Source of the DNA: Triticum aestivum
Taxonomy: Eukaryota > Streptophyta > Magnoliopsida > Poales > Poaceae
Length of the DNA stretch: 64,000 nt
Assembly (NCBI RefSeq): GCF_018294505.1
Contig: NC_057801.1
Location: forward strand, 200,078,538-200,142,537
Direction of reading: 5' to 3'
Position numbers and translations under genes: made by a program. This document shows, piece by piece, positions 11,353 to 23,470 of this stretch. The notes beneath the pieces are model-generated. The model did no database searches and was not told where the DNA came from. It saw only the letters and a program-made list of their open reading frames with translations. Each line of letters opens with the position of its first letter. The first letter of the stretch is position 1.

Positions 11353-14300
11353 TCATTCCTGTCTCGCTACGTTGATTCTCCGCCCTTGCTTGGCTGTGAA
11401 CACCTCACTTGCTGCCCGCTCTAGCACCCTTGCTCCCAGCTCCAACATTTTTTTTGACGACTCCTTTATTTGCAGAATGGACCATTCAGTTAACCACCTG
11501 CATAACATTTTGACAATACATAAAGGATCATTTATCCTTTTTTTCTCAAAAATAATTGCATTCCTGCTTTTCCAAATTGCCCAAAACAGGGCTGAAATCC
11601 CCACCAGAATTATTTTCTTATCATCTTTATTAAATTTCCTAATCCAGTCCCCAGAACATTCTTTTACATTTGAAGGAACAGTTTTAAATCCACACACACA
11701 CCTGACCAAACTCCATAACAATGAAGCAGCAGAACAGGAAAAGAACAAATGATCAATCGATTCATCTTTCCCACAATGAACACAACCTTTTCCACCTTTC
11801 CAGCCTTTTTTTAACAGCACATCTCTAGTTAGGATACTTTTTTTATTAACTAACCATAAAAGCACTTTCAGTGTTGCAGGCAACTTGGATTTCCATAGGT
11901 ATTTCTGTGGGAATTTCACCCCTACAGCAACCAATTTCCTATATAAGGATCCCACAGAAAACTTATGATCAGCAGTGAGGGTCCAGAGAATTTTGTCTGC
12001 TCCTCCCTGCATTTGAATTTTCTCACATCTCTTTTTGAGGCAATTCCAAAGTCCCAAAGTCTCCCCATACAAGGTCCTCCTAAACTTGAACCCATGCCAC
12101 CCTTTTTGTATGGCCTCTTCCGCAGTAATGTTGTGGTCAAAGCTTATATCATATAATCTAGGGCAAGCCTCTCTCAAAGGTTTATCATCAACCCAAGAAT
12201 CTTCCCAAAACCTAGTATTTCTTCCATCCCCCACCTTTTTCTTAACAAATTTGTAGAAGACCTCCTTAATTTTCAGCAAGTTGGCCCAAAATTGGGAGTC
12301 CCCAGGCCTCTTGCACACTAGGGCCAAACACCCACCTTTTCTATATTTTTCATCTAAAATATCCTGCCACAGACCTTTTTCATTTTCCATTTTCCAAAAC
12401 CATTTAACAAGAAGTGCAATATTCATTATTTCAAGATTCAGTATCCCCAAACCACCCATATCTTTAGGTAAACAACATTCTTTCCAATTCACTAAGTGGT
12501 ATTTTTTGACATTCTCATCTTCTTGCCATACCAATCTGGATCTAAAAAAGTCTGCTCTCTTAATAATCCCTTTGGGTACAACATAGAAGGACATCATGAA
12601 CAAAGGTATGTTAGTCAAGCAAGCTTGCACCAAGGTAATTCTACCTGCAATGGAGCCCATCAACTTCCCCTGCCAACATCCACATGTTTTTTCAATTTTG
12701 TCAGTTACACACCCCCAGTGTGTGTTCCTGATTCTGGTTTCTGATACAGGCATTCCCAAGTATTTAATGGGTAGATCCCCCATCTTACATGTCAGGATTT
12801 CTTGATAAATCATTTGTTTCTCTCTAGCCTTGCCAAATAGCAGCAATTCACTTTTATGAAAATTTATTTTGAGCCCAGACATTTGCTCAGAAGTCCCTAG
12901 TATGAGTTTAAGATTTTTCATACTTTCCACCTCATCTTTGATAAAAAATATAGTGTCATCAGCATATTGTAACATATTAATCCCTTTTTCTCCTTTTTTA
13001 TTTAACACCCCCTTGACCAAATCATGCTTGAAGGCATTACTCATTAAAAAGGCTAGGTCATCAGCAGCTATGTCAAACAGTAAAGGTGACATAGCATCTC
13101 CTTGCCTTAATCCTTTAAAAGTTTTAAAATATGGGCCAATTTCATCATTCACTTTAATTCCAACATGTCCCCCTCTCATAGTTTCCATTACCCAGTCACA
13201 CCATTTATCAGGAAATCCTTTCATTTCCAGCATTTGAATCACAAAGGGCCATTTTATTTTATCATATGCCTTCTCAAAGTCTACTTTAAAAATTAGGGCA
13301 TCCTCTTTATTCTTGTGAAAAGAATTCAGGGCTTCATGCAAAATCACAATCCCCTCCATTATGTATATGCCCTTAATAAAGGCAGTTTGGATTCTGGAAA
13401 TCACAGGGGCCACACATTTAGCCAGCCTATTCATTAGAATTTTAGTAATGATTTTAAAACTAACATTCAACAAGCAGATAGGTCTAAACTTCTGAATTTG
13501 TTTAGCATCATTAGTCTTTGGTATTAAAGTAATTATGCCATAGTTAAGCCTGGCAATATTGATTTCTCCTTTTGCAAAACCATCTACTAGGGCTTTCAGA
13601 TCCCATTTAACCACTTCCCAAAAATCTTGGTAGAAATCAGCAGGAAACCCATTAGGGCCTGGGCTTTTGTTTCTTTTCATCCCAAAGACCACCTGATGGA
13701 TTTCAGTTAGGGAAAAAGGTGTCAAAAGTTCCTCTCTCTCTTTTGCATCAATTTTATCCATCTCCATCTCTCTTAATGAAATGCTAGATTCTTCAGGATG
13801 TCCAAATAATTCTTTATAAAATTTGGTAATATATTCCATTAACTTCTCATCCCCCTCTACAATCCCTTCCTCCTGTTCCAGGGAAACAATTCTGTTTTTT
13901 CTTCTCCTCCCATTCACCTTAGCATGATAGTATCTGTGTTTCTATCTCCATCCTTGATTTCTGAATCTTTATATCTTTGCAACCATTTCATTTCCCCTTG
14001 TAGCATCACTCTTTTCAACTGAGCTCTAAGATCCTTCCGTTCATTTCTGTCCACAGCACTTAGCCCCATAATCTCAGCTCTCTTGTCTAAATCATCAAGC
14101 TCCTTTATTATCTCCATTTTTATTTTCCTGTACCAAGCATCTATATTTCTATTCCACCCTTTAGCCTTCTTTCTTAGTTTTCTCAACCTTGATTGCCATC
14201 TATCCAAAATGTCCCCATAATACCTCTCATTCCAGGTGTTATATACCAGCTCTCTAAAACCCTCTCTCAGTAGCCAAGCATTTTCATATCTAAAAATATA

Positions 14301-15018
14301 TTTATGCTTATGTGTCTTTCCTGTATCCAAGAATAAAGGAGTATGATCAGAGATTTCTCTAGCAAAAGCTTGCAATATGGTTAGTGGATATTTTTCCTCC
14401 CAAGCTGGGCACATCAATATCCTATATAATTTTTCAAAAGTAGGGTCTTCCTGATTATTAGCCCAAGTGTATTTCCTCCCATTCAGAGGCAATTCCCTCA
14501 ACCCTGCTTGTTCAATAATAGCATTAAACATAAAGGACCATTGTTCATTAAGCATAGGTTTGTTTTTCTCCTATCCATTTCTAATAATGTTAAAATCTCC
14601 CCCAACCAAGAAAGGCAGGGGATTATCATGGTATAGTCTTGCCAGTTCAGCAAGAAAACTGGCTTTCCCTTCCTTCTGTGCATCCCCATATACAGTGACC
14701 AAATTCCAATGCATTTTGATATTCTTATCAAATACTAACATTCTCAAAAAATATTGTCCTTTCTCAATAGCTTCAATATCAAACACATCTTTATTAATCC
14801 CCACCAGGATCCCCCCAGACATGCCTCTAGGGGAGTTCCAATTCCACTAATAATTTCTCCCCCCACATAAATTGTGAAGCTCATTTTTTGTGAAGTCTTG
14901 CTTTATGGTCTCAGAGAGTCCAATAAAGTCTAGCTTCTGATCCAAAATCATTTCTCCAATGTATCTTTTCTTGTGGTCCTGTCCTATACCCCTTACATTC
15001 CAAAAAACTCCTCTCATT
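11353..15018 (-). pseudogene. LINE ORF2: endonuclease-reverse transcriptase-zf-RVT, two stops and one frameshift
   Basis: Begins at the ATG at 15018 (MRGVFWNVRGIG). The APE-type endonuclease shows WNVRG, LSET, GGDFNI (near 14600) and SDHTP (near 14350). The reverse transcriptase (about 13700-12900) shows KSPGPNGFPADF, FEKAYD, GLRQGD and the catalytic YADD (near 12965). The C-terminal third has a zinc-binding zf-RVT region with CVHCGKDESIDHLFFSC (near 11780). Lesions are a TAG at 14849-14847, a TAG at 14573-14571, and a one-base frameshift near 13930 that joins two long frames. No RNase H domain follows. The protein would nick DNA and copy the element RNA in the nucleus. As it stands the frame is broken. 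Confidence 0.92.
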
Positions 15019-15118
15019 TTGCTAGCAACTCTATCTTAATTCAAATTCAGAACAAACTCTCAACTAAAACTTCCTTTCTTTTTCCTTCTTCGGAGGACCC
15101 CAATCCCAACTGATTGCT

Positions 15119-16093
15119 TCACACAGTCAGTGCTGGTGAGCTTTTTTTACTACTTTTCCTCCCTGAGAGCATTCCTCTCAGTTTCTTAATCTGTTGTTCC
15201 TCAATATCCACATCAGAGTTTTCATAGTCAGAACACAGTTCCTCTAAGGTTATATCTCCAGTGTTAATATATACTGGGACATCCTTTTTATTATCTCCTT
15301 CCTCTTTACATTCCTCTTCTCTTTTATCACTTTCTTCTCTTTTAATATTTTGAAAATATAACTCTCTTCTAGCTATCTCCATCTTATTAATAATTTCTAT
15401 GTTTTTATCAATCATCTCTATGGAGCAGCCCAAATCAATCCCCACCAAAGAACTAATATGTAATAAAGAAGCATCAGCAATTACCAGATCAGGATTCTTA
15501 CCATAATTGTCTCTCTCCTTAGCTCTGCCTTTTGCCATATCTTCAATTTTCTTGTCCTCCTTTCCTTTATTTCTAAGACTTCTCTTGATCTCAACATCTT
15601 TTTCTTCCCCCTCCTTATCCAGGATCTCACTCCCATGTATCTCAGCCATTTTCTCCCCCAGAGTCCCAATAGATTCTTGACTAGCATTGTAATCAGTGGG
15701 CTCATTGTACTTCCCAGAATCAGTCTCTTCTTTTTTCTGCTGAGTCTCTTTCTCATAATCTTCAAGGTCCATGTTTGCTAATTCCATTTCATATTCCTCT
15801 CTATTGGCAGCCTCTTGTGCTAGCTTCTGAATTTCTTCTAGTTGTTTTTTACTTGCCTCCTGCAACTCTGTCTGAATCTTCTCCAACTCTTTGATTTTAT
15901 TCTCATTTTTTGCCCATAATGCATTATTTCTGACTTTTTCTTCCTCCAAAGTTTTTATTTTACTGAGCATGACTTCACTTTCTTTTTGCCATTTTCTTTT
16001 CTCTAAAGTCATCTCACTTTGCCATTGCATCATGTTTTCTTCCATCTGAGATTTCATCCTCTGAATTCTTCCATCAACCTCCTCACTCTGTTT
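15119..16093 (-). pseudogene. LINE ORF1, C-terminal part (lacks its start)
   Basis: About 325 codons open on the minus strand, highly charged (Lys/Glu), with a long heptad-like coiled coil over the first ~130 residues. LINE ORF1 proteins are RNA-binding chaperones that trimerise through a coiled coil. The frame enters from the target duplication without an ATG, so the N-terminus was lost in 5' truncation. No CCHC knuckle is visible in the part kept. The stop at 15119 lies about 100 bases upstream of the ORF2 start at 15018, a usual ORF1-ORF2 spacing. Confidence 0.75.
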
Positions 16094-16107
16094 TATACCA
16101 TTCACTC
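16094..16107. repeat. Target-site duplication, right copy, of the LINE
   Basis: TATACCATTCACTC, identical to 11035-11048. The ORF1 frame runs into this sequence only by chance. Confidence 0.9.
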
Positions 16108-16131
16108 ATGTCCTGCCTTTGTTTTCAATTA

Positions 16132-16266
16132 GATGGGCTCAAAATTCCTACCTGTCCTTTGTAGAGAATCATATGGGAGCTGCATTTGAGAAATGCTCTG
16201 AACCTTGTGTTGCTAATATTAAAAAGGAGGATATACAATCTGGTGACTTTTTTGGCTCACAGTGAG
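16132..16266 (+). other. Possible gene-remnant exon (43 codons)
   Basis: Open from a splice-acceptor-like TTTTCAATTAG (16122-16132) to a TGA at about 16264. It encodes a plausible globular peptide (WAQNSYLSFVENHMGAAF then ECSKC-like and GDFFGS residues). A nearly identical acceptor-like string ATTTTCAATTAG lies at 11004-11015, left of the LINE. This may be the end of an old gene that the LINE interrupted. I do not recognise the protein, and no flanking exon is convincing. Confidence 0.25.
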
Positions 16267-16744
16267 GTCCTTTGACACATAGCCTTTACACTCCTCCTAT
16301 CATGCATAGTCTTGATCTCTGTGATCTTCTTAGCTTTGATTTAGGTTGCTGCTAGCAAAAGAAAAATGTATTTGTAGTTTTCCACGGAAAACCTAAACCT
16401 ATGTAGTTGATTGTTGGTATTTGCTTTCTTAGTGCAACTACATTTATTTCACATGCTTTTCATAAGACAAATGTAACTATTTCTTGTAGCTATTGGTGGC
16501 ATGGAATCAAGTGAAGACCTCAGTGATTTCACTCAATATGGATAAAGTTGTATATAGACACAAATTTAAATTTCTTGTTCTTCAAATATATTTTTGCAGT
16601 GTCTACTAAGCGTGGTGTGTCCAATCAAAGATGTTAAATGAAAATATAACTTCTGCGTTGAAGTTCCAGTTCCAGGGTGAAACAACTATTTCGAATAGGA
16701 TATAATTGTTATTTAGTATGATTTATACGAGAGCAGCGATTCAG
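16267..16744. other. No gene recognised
   Basis: AT-rich sequence with no long open frame or recognised repeat, between the possible exon and the fold-back element. Confidence 0.4.
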
Positions 16745-17107
16745 TGCCCAGACTCATCTGCACCCGCGTTGACAAAACAATTCTAAACAAATACTAAAAA
16801 ATTCAAAAAATTCCAATTTTTTTGCATGGTACATAATTTGGTGCGTGAGGTGCGCTCGAAATTTCAGATCATTTGGACATATGAGTAGCTCTTGGTAAAG
16901 AAGGCAAATCTGGGGTATGTAAAAATGTTTACTGTTTATGTACGTATTGTTCTGACTCAATTTGTCTTTTTGCTCAGAGCTACTCATATGCCCGAATGAT
17001 CTAAAATTTGGAGCGCACCTCACGCACTAAATTATCTACCATGCAAAAAAGAAGAATATTTTTTTTGTGAAATTTTTCTTGGCCGGATGCAGATGAGCCT
17101 GAGCTCA
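16745..17107. mobile_element. Fold-back MITE-like element, about 363 bp
   Basis: The two halves are inverted copies. The left end TGCCCAGACTCATCTGCACC pairs with the right end GGATGCAGATGAGCCTGAGC (17085-17104). Inner blocks pair too: GTGCGTGAGGTGCGCTC near 16840 with GAGCGCACCTCACGCAC near 17010, and ATGAGTAGCTCT near 16880 with AGAGCTACTCAT near 16977. Such a near-full-length palindrome is typical of a non-autonomous DNA transposon, perhaps Mutator-type. I could not find a clean 9-bp target duplication. Confidence 0.75.
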
Positions 17108-17210
17108 GAAATGGATATTCGGATTTATACACATTATTGTTAGCTTGAAAATTGATTATGGGCAGTTTTTTTTACACGTAGAGAGACATTTTGTACTATA
17201 TTATTTGATG

Positions 17211-17239
17211 CGTGCATTTGCACGTACGTGATTACTAGT
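17211..17239 (+). other. Possible Helitron 3' terminus
   Basis: A short hairpin (CGTGC, loop ATTT, GCACG, 17211-17224) is followed 10 bases later by CTAGT (17235-17239). Grass Helitrons end in a hairpin then CTRR before a host T. No 5' TC end was identified, so the element body is unknown. Confidence 0.35.
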
Positions 17240-17740
17240 TCCCTTCAAATCCACCCATGAATCCCTACCCATCTGAATCCTTTCGCCGGATCTACTTCTC
17301 TGAATCTTGAATAATTTTTAAAATTTTGAAAGAAATTAGCTTCAATCACATCAAATAAAAATTGTGTAAAACTGTAAAATAGATGAGAATAAACACAATA
17401 CCAGGTTTTGAACATACAACATCACAAAATAGATATAGTGTGCTAACCGGTAAAACACCACATCGTCTTTATTTCATGAAATCTGTTAGTGTACTTGATC
17501 ATATATGTGCATATTTTAACACCTATTACTATAGTATGGAAAAGATAATTTTTATTTTACTTTTCCTAGTGCCATGTTACCTAATGATATTTCAAGATAA
17601 ATCATGACATTTAACAACATCAAACACGATAGTTCCTTCTACTCAAGCTTTATATTCATATCATATGAATATACTATTAATTCGTACTTACTCTGTGTTT
17701 GTGTGTGGGGGGGGGCATATGACCCCCTACTTAGGATCAC
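17240..17740. other. No gene recognised
   Basis: AT-rich sequence with a G run (17707-17715). Short frames only. Confidence 0.35.
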
Positions 17741-17834
17741 AATATATTTGTTCACTAGTTCAAGCTATATTAATATATTTGTTCACTAGTTCAAGCTATA
17801 TTAATATATTTGTTCACTAGTTCAAGCTATATTA
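17741..17834 (+). repeat. 31-bp tandem repeat, three copies
   Basis: AATATATTTG starts at 17741, 17772 and 17803, each followed by TTCACTAGTTCAAGCTATAT. The copies are identical in the shared length, so the expansion is recent. Confidence 0.95.
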
Positions 17835-17852
17835 GTTAAGCTATGCATACGG

Positions 17853-18078
17853 TTGGCGACTACGATGATCGAGTTCACACTCAGCAGCGACCCTGCCCTG
17901 GACAACTACGACATTTCGGTAGTGGAAGGATTCAACGTTCCGCTCAGCTACTCATGCGACACCGTTGACGCCAACCCTGTCTGCCTCGACGTGGGGAAGT
18001 CTAGTCTGGATTCGGGGATCAAGACTCGTCATGTTTGTCCTGAAGACCTCGTAGTGACCTCGCGGGAGCTACTGGGCG
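17853..18078 (+). pseudogene. Thaumatin-like domain fragment (PR5 or PR5K paralogue)
   Basis: About 75 codons open in one frame. They show the thaumatin-family core (ATTMIEFTL, DNYDISVVEGFNVPL) and a following Cys-rich stretch ending near CPEDLVVTSRELLG. Thaumatin-like domains are secreted, disulfide-rich folds, and in PR5K receptors they form the extracellular part. There is no upstream start, signal peptide or C-terminal half. The frame runs directly into the transposase array at 18079. It is diverged in sequence from the thaumatin domain of the PR5K pseudogene at 37729-40815, so it is a different paralogue rather than the missing part of a copy of it. Confidence 0.7.
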
Positions 18079-18308
18079 CCCTAGATTGGTTCCGCCAAGG
18101 TTCCGCCTAGTAGCGGCGGAGTTTAGTCTCGTAATCTTGCCTCAGATTTTTTTTCCAGGGTAAAAGCCTTCATATAGAAGAAGATGGGCACCGGAGGGCC
18201 ACCAGGGGGCCCAGGAGACAGGGCCACCACTAGGTCTACATTTTCCACTAATATATCCATCTGTCATGTTTGTATAATAATTGCCATGTTGTAATATTTG
18301 CAGAAACT

Positions 18309-19237
18309 ATGGAGCACGACCGAGACGAGGAAGCAGAACGGGTGTTGGGGGACATAATCATAGCCGAAGCTGATGTCATGTCGTATCTCAATGAAACCGA
18401 TGGTCTGGAAGGAGAGGGTGAAGAAGCAGGCCACGGTTATCAAACAATGGAGGAGAAAGGACATGATTATGATGGCTCCGGTGACCGAATGCCGGTGCAA
18501 GAAGGAGGCCCTGATGACGGCTCCGGTGACCGAACAGAGTCCGGCTAGGTATATATATTAATTAAGCCTGTGCTGACTAGCTAATTGATGCATTCATTGT
18601 TTTGGTATCTACACATATTAACTCTCATCTTTCTTCTTATTTCTAGCCCTCCAAATCAAGCACAACGTCGGTAAAGAGACGAGGCCCGAAGAAAAAGTTG
18701 TGCTCGGATGAAAGTTTCACAATCACAGCAATCGCGCGCGATGGCCAACCGATTGAACCCCTCCGGACCAAGGAGGCATTTACTGCTCAGTGTGGGGTTC
18801 TTGTTAGGGACATGATCCTGATCAGCATCGAGCTATGGAATCAGCCTAAGGATGAAGAGCTTCAAGTTTCTTTTGTTGAAGATAGACAGAAAGATGATCT
18901 TTGGAGAGCGCTAAAGGTAAACTTCACCCTACCAGAAGAGGAGAATCCGGAGAATCCAATTATGGAGCCAATGGTCAAGTCCTTTGCATTCAAGAAGATG
19001 GCAGATCTATTCAGGAGGTGGAAGAATGAGCTGAAAGCAAAGTTTGTCGACAAAAAAAAGATACCAGAATTCGTCGGCCGATTTGAGAAGCTCAGAGATC
19101 AATGGGATGCATTTGTGGCCAACAAGACATCGGAGTGTAGTAAGAAGATGTCAGCGAAAAACAAGATAAATGCTGCGAATAAGGAACATCACCATCACAC
19201 GGGGTCAGGTGGCTACCTCAAAGCCTGGCCGTTTTAG
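18309..19237 (+). pseudogene. Transposase_24-type (En/Spm) gene fragment, array unit 1
   Basis: Exon a starts at ATG 18309 (MEHDRDEEAERVLGD, acidic). Its last codon is TAG (18546-18548) where other units have CAG just before the intron donor GTATAT. Exon b runs 18647-19237 after a TTTCTAG acceptor and is open. It shows the family pattern: GQPIEPL, VRDMI, ISIELWNQPK, DDLWRALKVNFTLPEEE, KMADLFRRWKNELKAKFVDKK, PEFVGRFEKLRDQWDAF, SKKMSAKNK and HHHHTGSGGYLKA. In En/Spm elements this second protein accompanies the main transposase. Its biochemical role is poorly defined. The CAG-to-TAG change at the splice border breaks this copy. Confidence 0.75.
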
Positions 19238-20030
19238 TGGATCAATCTTTTTGTTCTGCAAATTTTGATATATTATATGTATTTTTCTGAATTAGGATGA
19301 TTTAGTTATGATTTTTTTTCAAGTTTGAAAATTGCCTTATATTCCCGGTTTGTGTCTCCAACCGGGACTATAGGTGAGACCCCTTTAGTTCCGGTTCGTG
19401 GCACGAACTGGTACTAACGGTTGGCCCTTTAGTACTAATAGCAAGACTTCACCCATGTCCTCAGGAACAAACGTAACTACTCACAAAGCCAATTCATGTT
19501 CATAACCAGAGGAGTAATAATATGCATTAGGGATCTAAACATATGATCTTGCACCAAGTAAACCAATTAGCATCAACTACAAGGAGTAATCAACACTACT
19601 AGCAACCCACAGGTACCAATTTGTGGTTTTGATACAAGATTGGATACAAGAGATGAACTAGGGTTTTGAGAGGAGATGGTGTTGGTGAAGATGTTGATGG
19701 AGATTGACCCCCTCTCGATGAGAGGATCGTTGTTGATGATGATGGTGATGATTTCCCCCTCCCGAAGGGAAGTTTTCCCGGCAGAACAGCTCTGCCTGAG
19801 CCCTAGATTGGTTCCGCCAAGGTTCCGCCTAGTGGCGGCGGAGTTTAGTCTCGTAATCTTGCCTCAGATTTTTTTTCCAGGGTAAAAGCCTTCATATAGA
19901 AGAAGATGGGAACCGGAGGGCCACCAGGGGGCCCAGGAGACAGGGCCACCACTAGGTCTACATTTGCCACTAATATATCCATCTGTCATGTTTGTATAAT
20001 AATTGCCATGTTGTAATATTTGCAGAAACT

Positions 20031-20950
20031 ATGGAGCACGACCGAGATGAGGAAGCAGAACGGGTGTTGGGGGACATAATCATAGCCGAAGCTGATGTCA
20101 TGTCGTATCTCAACGAAACCGATGGTCTAGAAGGAGAGGGTGAAGAAGTAGGCCACGGTTATCGAACAATGGAGGAGAAAGGACATTATTATGATGGCTC
20201 CGGTGACCGAATGCCGGTGCAAGAAGGAGGCCCTGATGACGGCTCCAGTGACCGAACAGAGTCCGGCCAGGTATATATATTAATTAAGCCTGTGCTGACA
20301 AGCTAATTGATGCATTCATTATTCTGGTATCTAGAGATATTAACTCTCATCTTTCTTCTTATTTCTAGCCCTCCGGATCGAGCACAACGTCGGTAAAGAG
20401 ACGAGGCCCAAAGAAAAAGTTGCGCTCGGATGAAAGTTTCACGATCACAGCAATCGCGCGCGATGGCCAACCGATTGAACCCCTCCGGACCAAGGAGGCA
20501 TTTACTGCTCAGTGCGGGATTCTTGTTAAGGACATGATCCCGATCAGCATGGAGCTATGGAATTAGCCTAAGGATGAAGAGCTTCAAGTTTCTTTGGTTG
20601 AAGATAGACAAAAAGATGATCTTTGGAGAGCGCTGAAGGTAAACTTCACCCTACCAGAAGAGGAGAATCCAGAGAATCCAATTATGGAGCCAATGGTCAA
20701 GTCCTTTGCATTCAAGAAGATGGCAGATCTATTCAGGAGGTGGAAGAATGAGCTGAAAGCAAAGTTTGTCGACAAAAAAAAGACACCAGAATTCGTCGGC
20801 CGATTTGAGAAGCTCAGAGATCAATGGGATGCATTTGTGGCCAACAACACATCGGAGTGTAGTAAGAAAATGTCAGCGACAAACAAGATAAATGATGCGA
20901 AGAAGGAGCATCACCATCGCACGGGGTCAGGTGGCTACCTCAAAGCCTGA
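20031..20950 (+). pseudogene. Transposase_24-type gene fragment, array unit 2
   Basis: Same two-exon layout: exon a 20031-20270 and exon b 20369-20950, intron 98 bp with GT...AG. A TAG at 20564-20566 replaces the CAG codon after IELWN (other units read WNQPK or WIQPK), a C-to-T change in a CHG context. The rest is open. Pseudogene by one stop. Confidence 0.75.
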
Positions 20951-21749
20951 CCATTTCAGTGGATCAATCTTTTTGTTCTGCAAATTTTGATATATTATAT
21001 GTATTTTTATGAATTAGGATGATTTAGTTATGATTTTTTCAAGTTTGAAAATTGCCCTGTATTCCCGGTTTGTGTCTCCAACCGGGACTATAGGTTAGAC
21101 TCCTTTAGTGCCGGTTCATGGCATGAACCGGTACTAAAGGTTGGACCTTTAGTACTAATAGGAAGACTTCACCCATGTCCTCAGGAACAAACGTAACTAC
21201 TCACAAAGCCAATTCATGTTCATAACCAGAGGAGTAATAATATGGATTAAGGATCTAAACATATGATCTTCCACCAAGTAAACAAATTAGCATCAACTAC
21301 AAGGAGTAATCAACACTACTAGCAACCCACAGGTACCAATTTGTGGTTTTGATACAAGATTGGATATAAGAGATGAACTAGGGTTTTGAGAGGAGATGGT
21401 GTTGGTGAATATGTTGATGGAGATTGACCTCCTCCCGATGACAGGATCGTTGGTGATGACGATGGTGATGATTTCCCCCTCCCGAAGGGAAGTTTCCCTG
21501 GCAGAACAGCTCTGCCTGAGCCCTAGATTGGTTCCGCCAAGGTTCCGCCTCGTGGCGGCGGAGTTTCGTCTCGTAATCTTGCCTCTGATATTTTTCCAGG
21601 GTAAAAGCCTTCATATAGAAGAAGATGGGCACCGGAGGGCCACCAGGGGGCCCAGGAGACAAGGCCACCACTAGGTCTACATTTGCCACTAATATATCCA
21701 TCTGTCATGTTTGTATAATAATTGCCATGTTGTAATATTTGCAGAAACT

Positions 21750-22669
21750 ATGGAGCACGACCGAGATGAGGAAGCAGAACGGGTGTTGGGGGACATAATC
21801 ATAGCTGAAGCTGATGTCATGTCATATCTCAACGAAACCGATGGTCTGGAAGGAGAGGGTGAAGAAGCAGGCCACGGTTATCGAACAACGGAGGAGAAAG
21901 GACATGATTATGATGGCTCCGGTGACCGAATGCCGGTGCAAGAAGGAGGCCCTGATGACGGCTCCGGTGACCGAACAGAGTCCGGCCAGGTATATATATT
22001 AATTAAGCCTGTGCTGACTAGCTAATTGATGCATTCATTGTTTTGGTATCTACACATATTAACTCTCATCTTTCTTCTTATTTCTAGCCCTCCGGATCGA
22101 GCACAACGTCGGTAAAGAGATGAGGCCCGAAGAAAAAGTTGTGCTCGGATGAAAGTTTCACGATCACAGCAATCGCGCGCGATGGCCAACCGATTGAACC
22201 CCTCCGGACCAAGGAGGCATTTACTGCTCAGTGCGGGATTCTTTTTAGGGACATGATCCCAATCAGCATCGAGCTATGGAATCAGCCTAAGGATGAAGAG
22301 CTTCAAGTTTCTTTTGTTGAAGATAGATAGAAAGATGATCTTTGGAGAGCGCTGAAGGTAAAATTCACCCTACCAGAAGAGGAGAATCCGGAGAATCCAA
22401 TTATGGAGCCAATGGTCAAGTCCTTTGCATTCAAGAAGATGGCAGATCTATTCAGGAGGTGGAAGAATGAGCTGAAAGCAAAGTTTGTCGACAAAAAAAA
22501 GACACCAGAATTCGTCGGCCGATTTGAGAAGCTCAGAGGTCAATGGGATGCATTTGCGGCCAACAAGACATCGGAGTGTAGTAAGAAGATGTCAGCGACA
22601 AACAAGATAAATGCTGCGAAGAACGAGCATCACCATCGCATGGGGTCAGGTGGCTACCTCAAAGCCTGA
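21750..22669 (+). pseudogene. Transposase_24-type gene fragment, array unit 3
   Basis: Exon a 21750-21989, exon b 22088-22669. Two stops break exon b: TGA at 22121-22123 (from CGA in the KRRGPKKK stretch) and TAG at 22328-22330 (from CAG in VEDRQK). Both are C-to-T changes in plant methylation contexts. Confidence 0.75.
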
Positions 22670-23470
22670 CCGTTTCAGCGGATCAATCTTTTTGTTCTGC
22701 AAATTTTGATGTATTATATGTATTTTTCTGAATTAGGATGCTTTAGTTACGATTTTTTTCAAGTTTGAAAATTGCCCTATATTCCCGGTTTGTGTCTCCA
22801 ACCGGGACTATAGGTTAGACCCCTTTAGTGCCGGTTCGTGGCACGAACCGGTACTAAAGGTTGGCTCTTTAGTACTAATAGCAAGACTTCACCCGTGTCC
22901 TCAGGAACAAACGTAACTACTCACAAAGCCAATTCATGTTCATAACCAGAGGAGTAATAATATGCATTAAGGATCTAAACATATGATCTTCCACCAAGTA
23001 AACCAATTAGCATCAACTACAAGGAGTAATCAACACTACTAGCAATCCACAGGTACCAATTTGTGGTTTTGATACAAGATTGGATACAAGAGATGAACTA
23101 GGGTTTTGAGAGGAGATGGTGTTGGTGAAGATGTTGATTGAGATTGACCCCCTCCCGATGAGAGGATCGTTGGTGATGACGATGGTGATGATTTCCCCCT
23201 CCCGAAGGGAAGTTTCCCCGGCAGAACAGCTCTGCCTGAGCCCTAGATTGGTTCCGCCAAGGTTCCGCCTCGTGGCGGCGGAGTTTCGTCTCGTAATCTT
23301 GCCTCAGATTTCTTTTCCAGGGTAAAAGCCTTCATATAGAAGAAGATGTGCACCGGAGGGCCACCAGGGGGCCCAGGAGACAGGGCCACCACTAGGTCTA
23401 CATTTGCCACTAATATATCCATCTGTCATGTTTGTATAATAATTGCCATGTTGTAATATTTGCAGAAACT

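Larger units (their letters stand above)
11049..16093 (-). mobile_element. LINE (L1-type non-LTR retrotransposon), 5045 bp, 14-bp target duplications, 5'-truncated
   Basis: A plant L1-type LINE in minus orientation. From its 5' side it holds part of ORF1 (16093-15119), ORF2 with endonuclease, reverse transcriptase and a C-terminal zinc-binding region (15018-11353), a 3' UTR and a short A-tail (T run at 11049-11055). Perfect 14-bp target duplications flank it, the mark of target-primed integration. ORF1 is open right up to the left junction without an ATG of its own, so the copy was truncated at insertion. Only two stops and one frameshift break ORF2, suggesting a fairly young insertion. Confidence 0.92.

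Noticed and set aside
17383..17607. 74-codon frame in AT-rich DNA
   Set aside because: No similarity recognised, hydrophobic chance composition, no supporting context.
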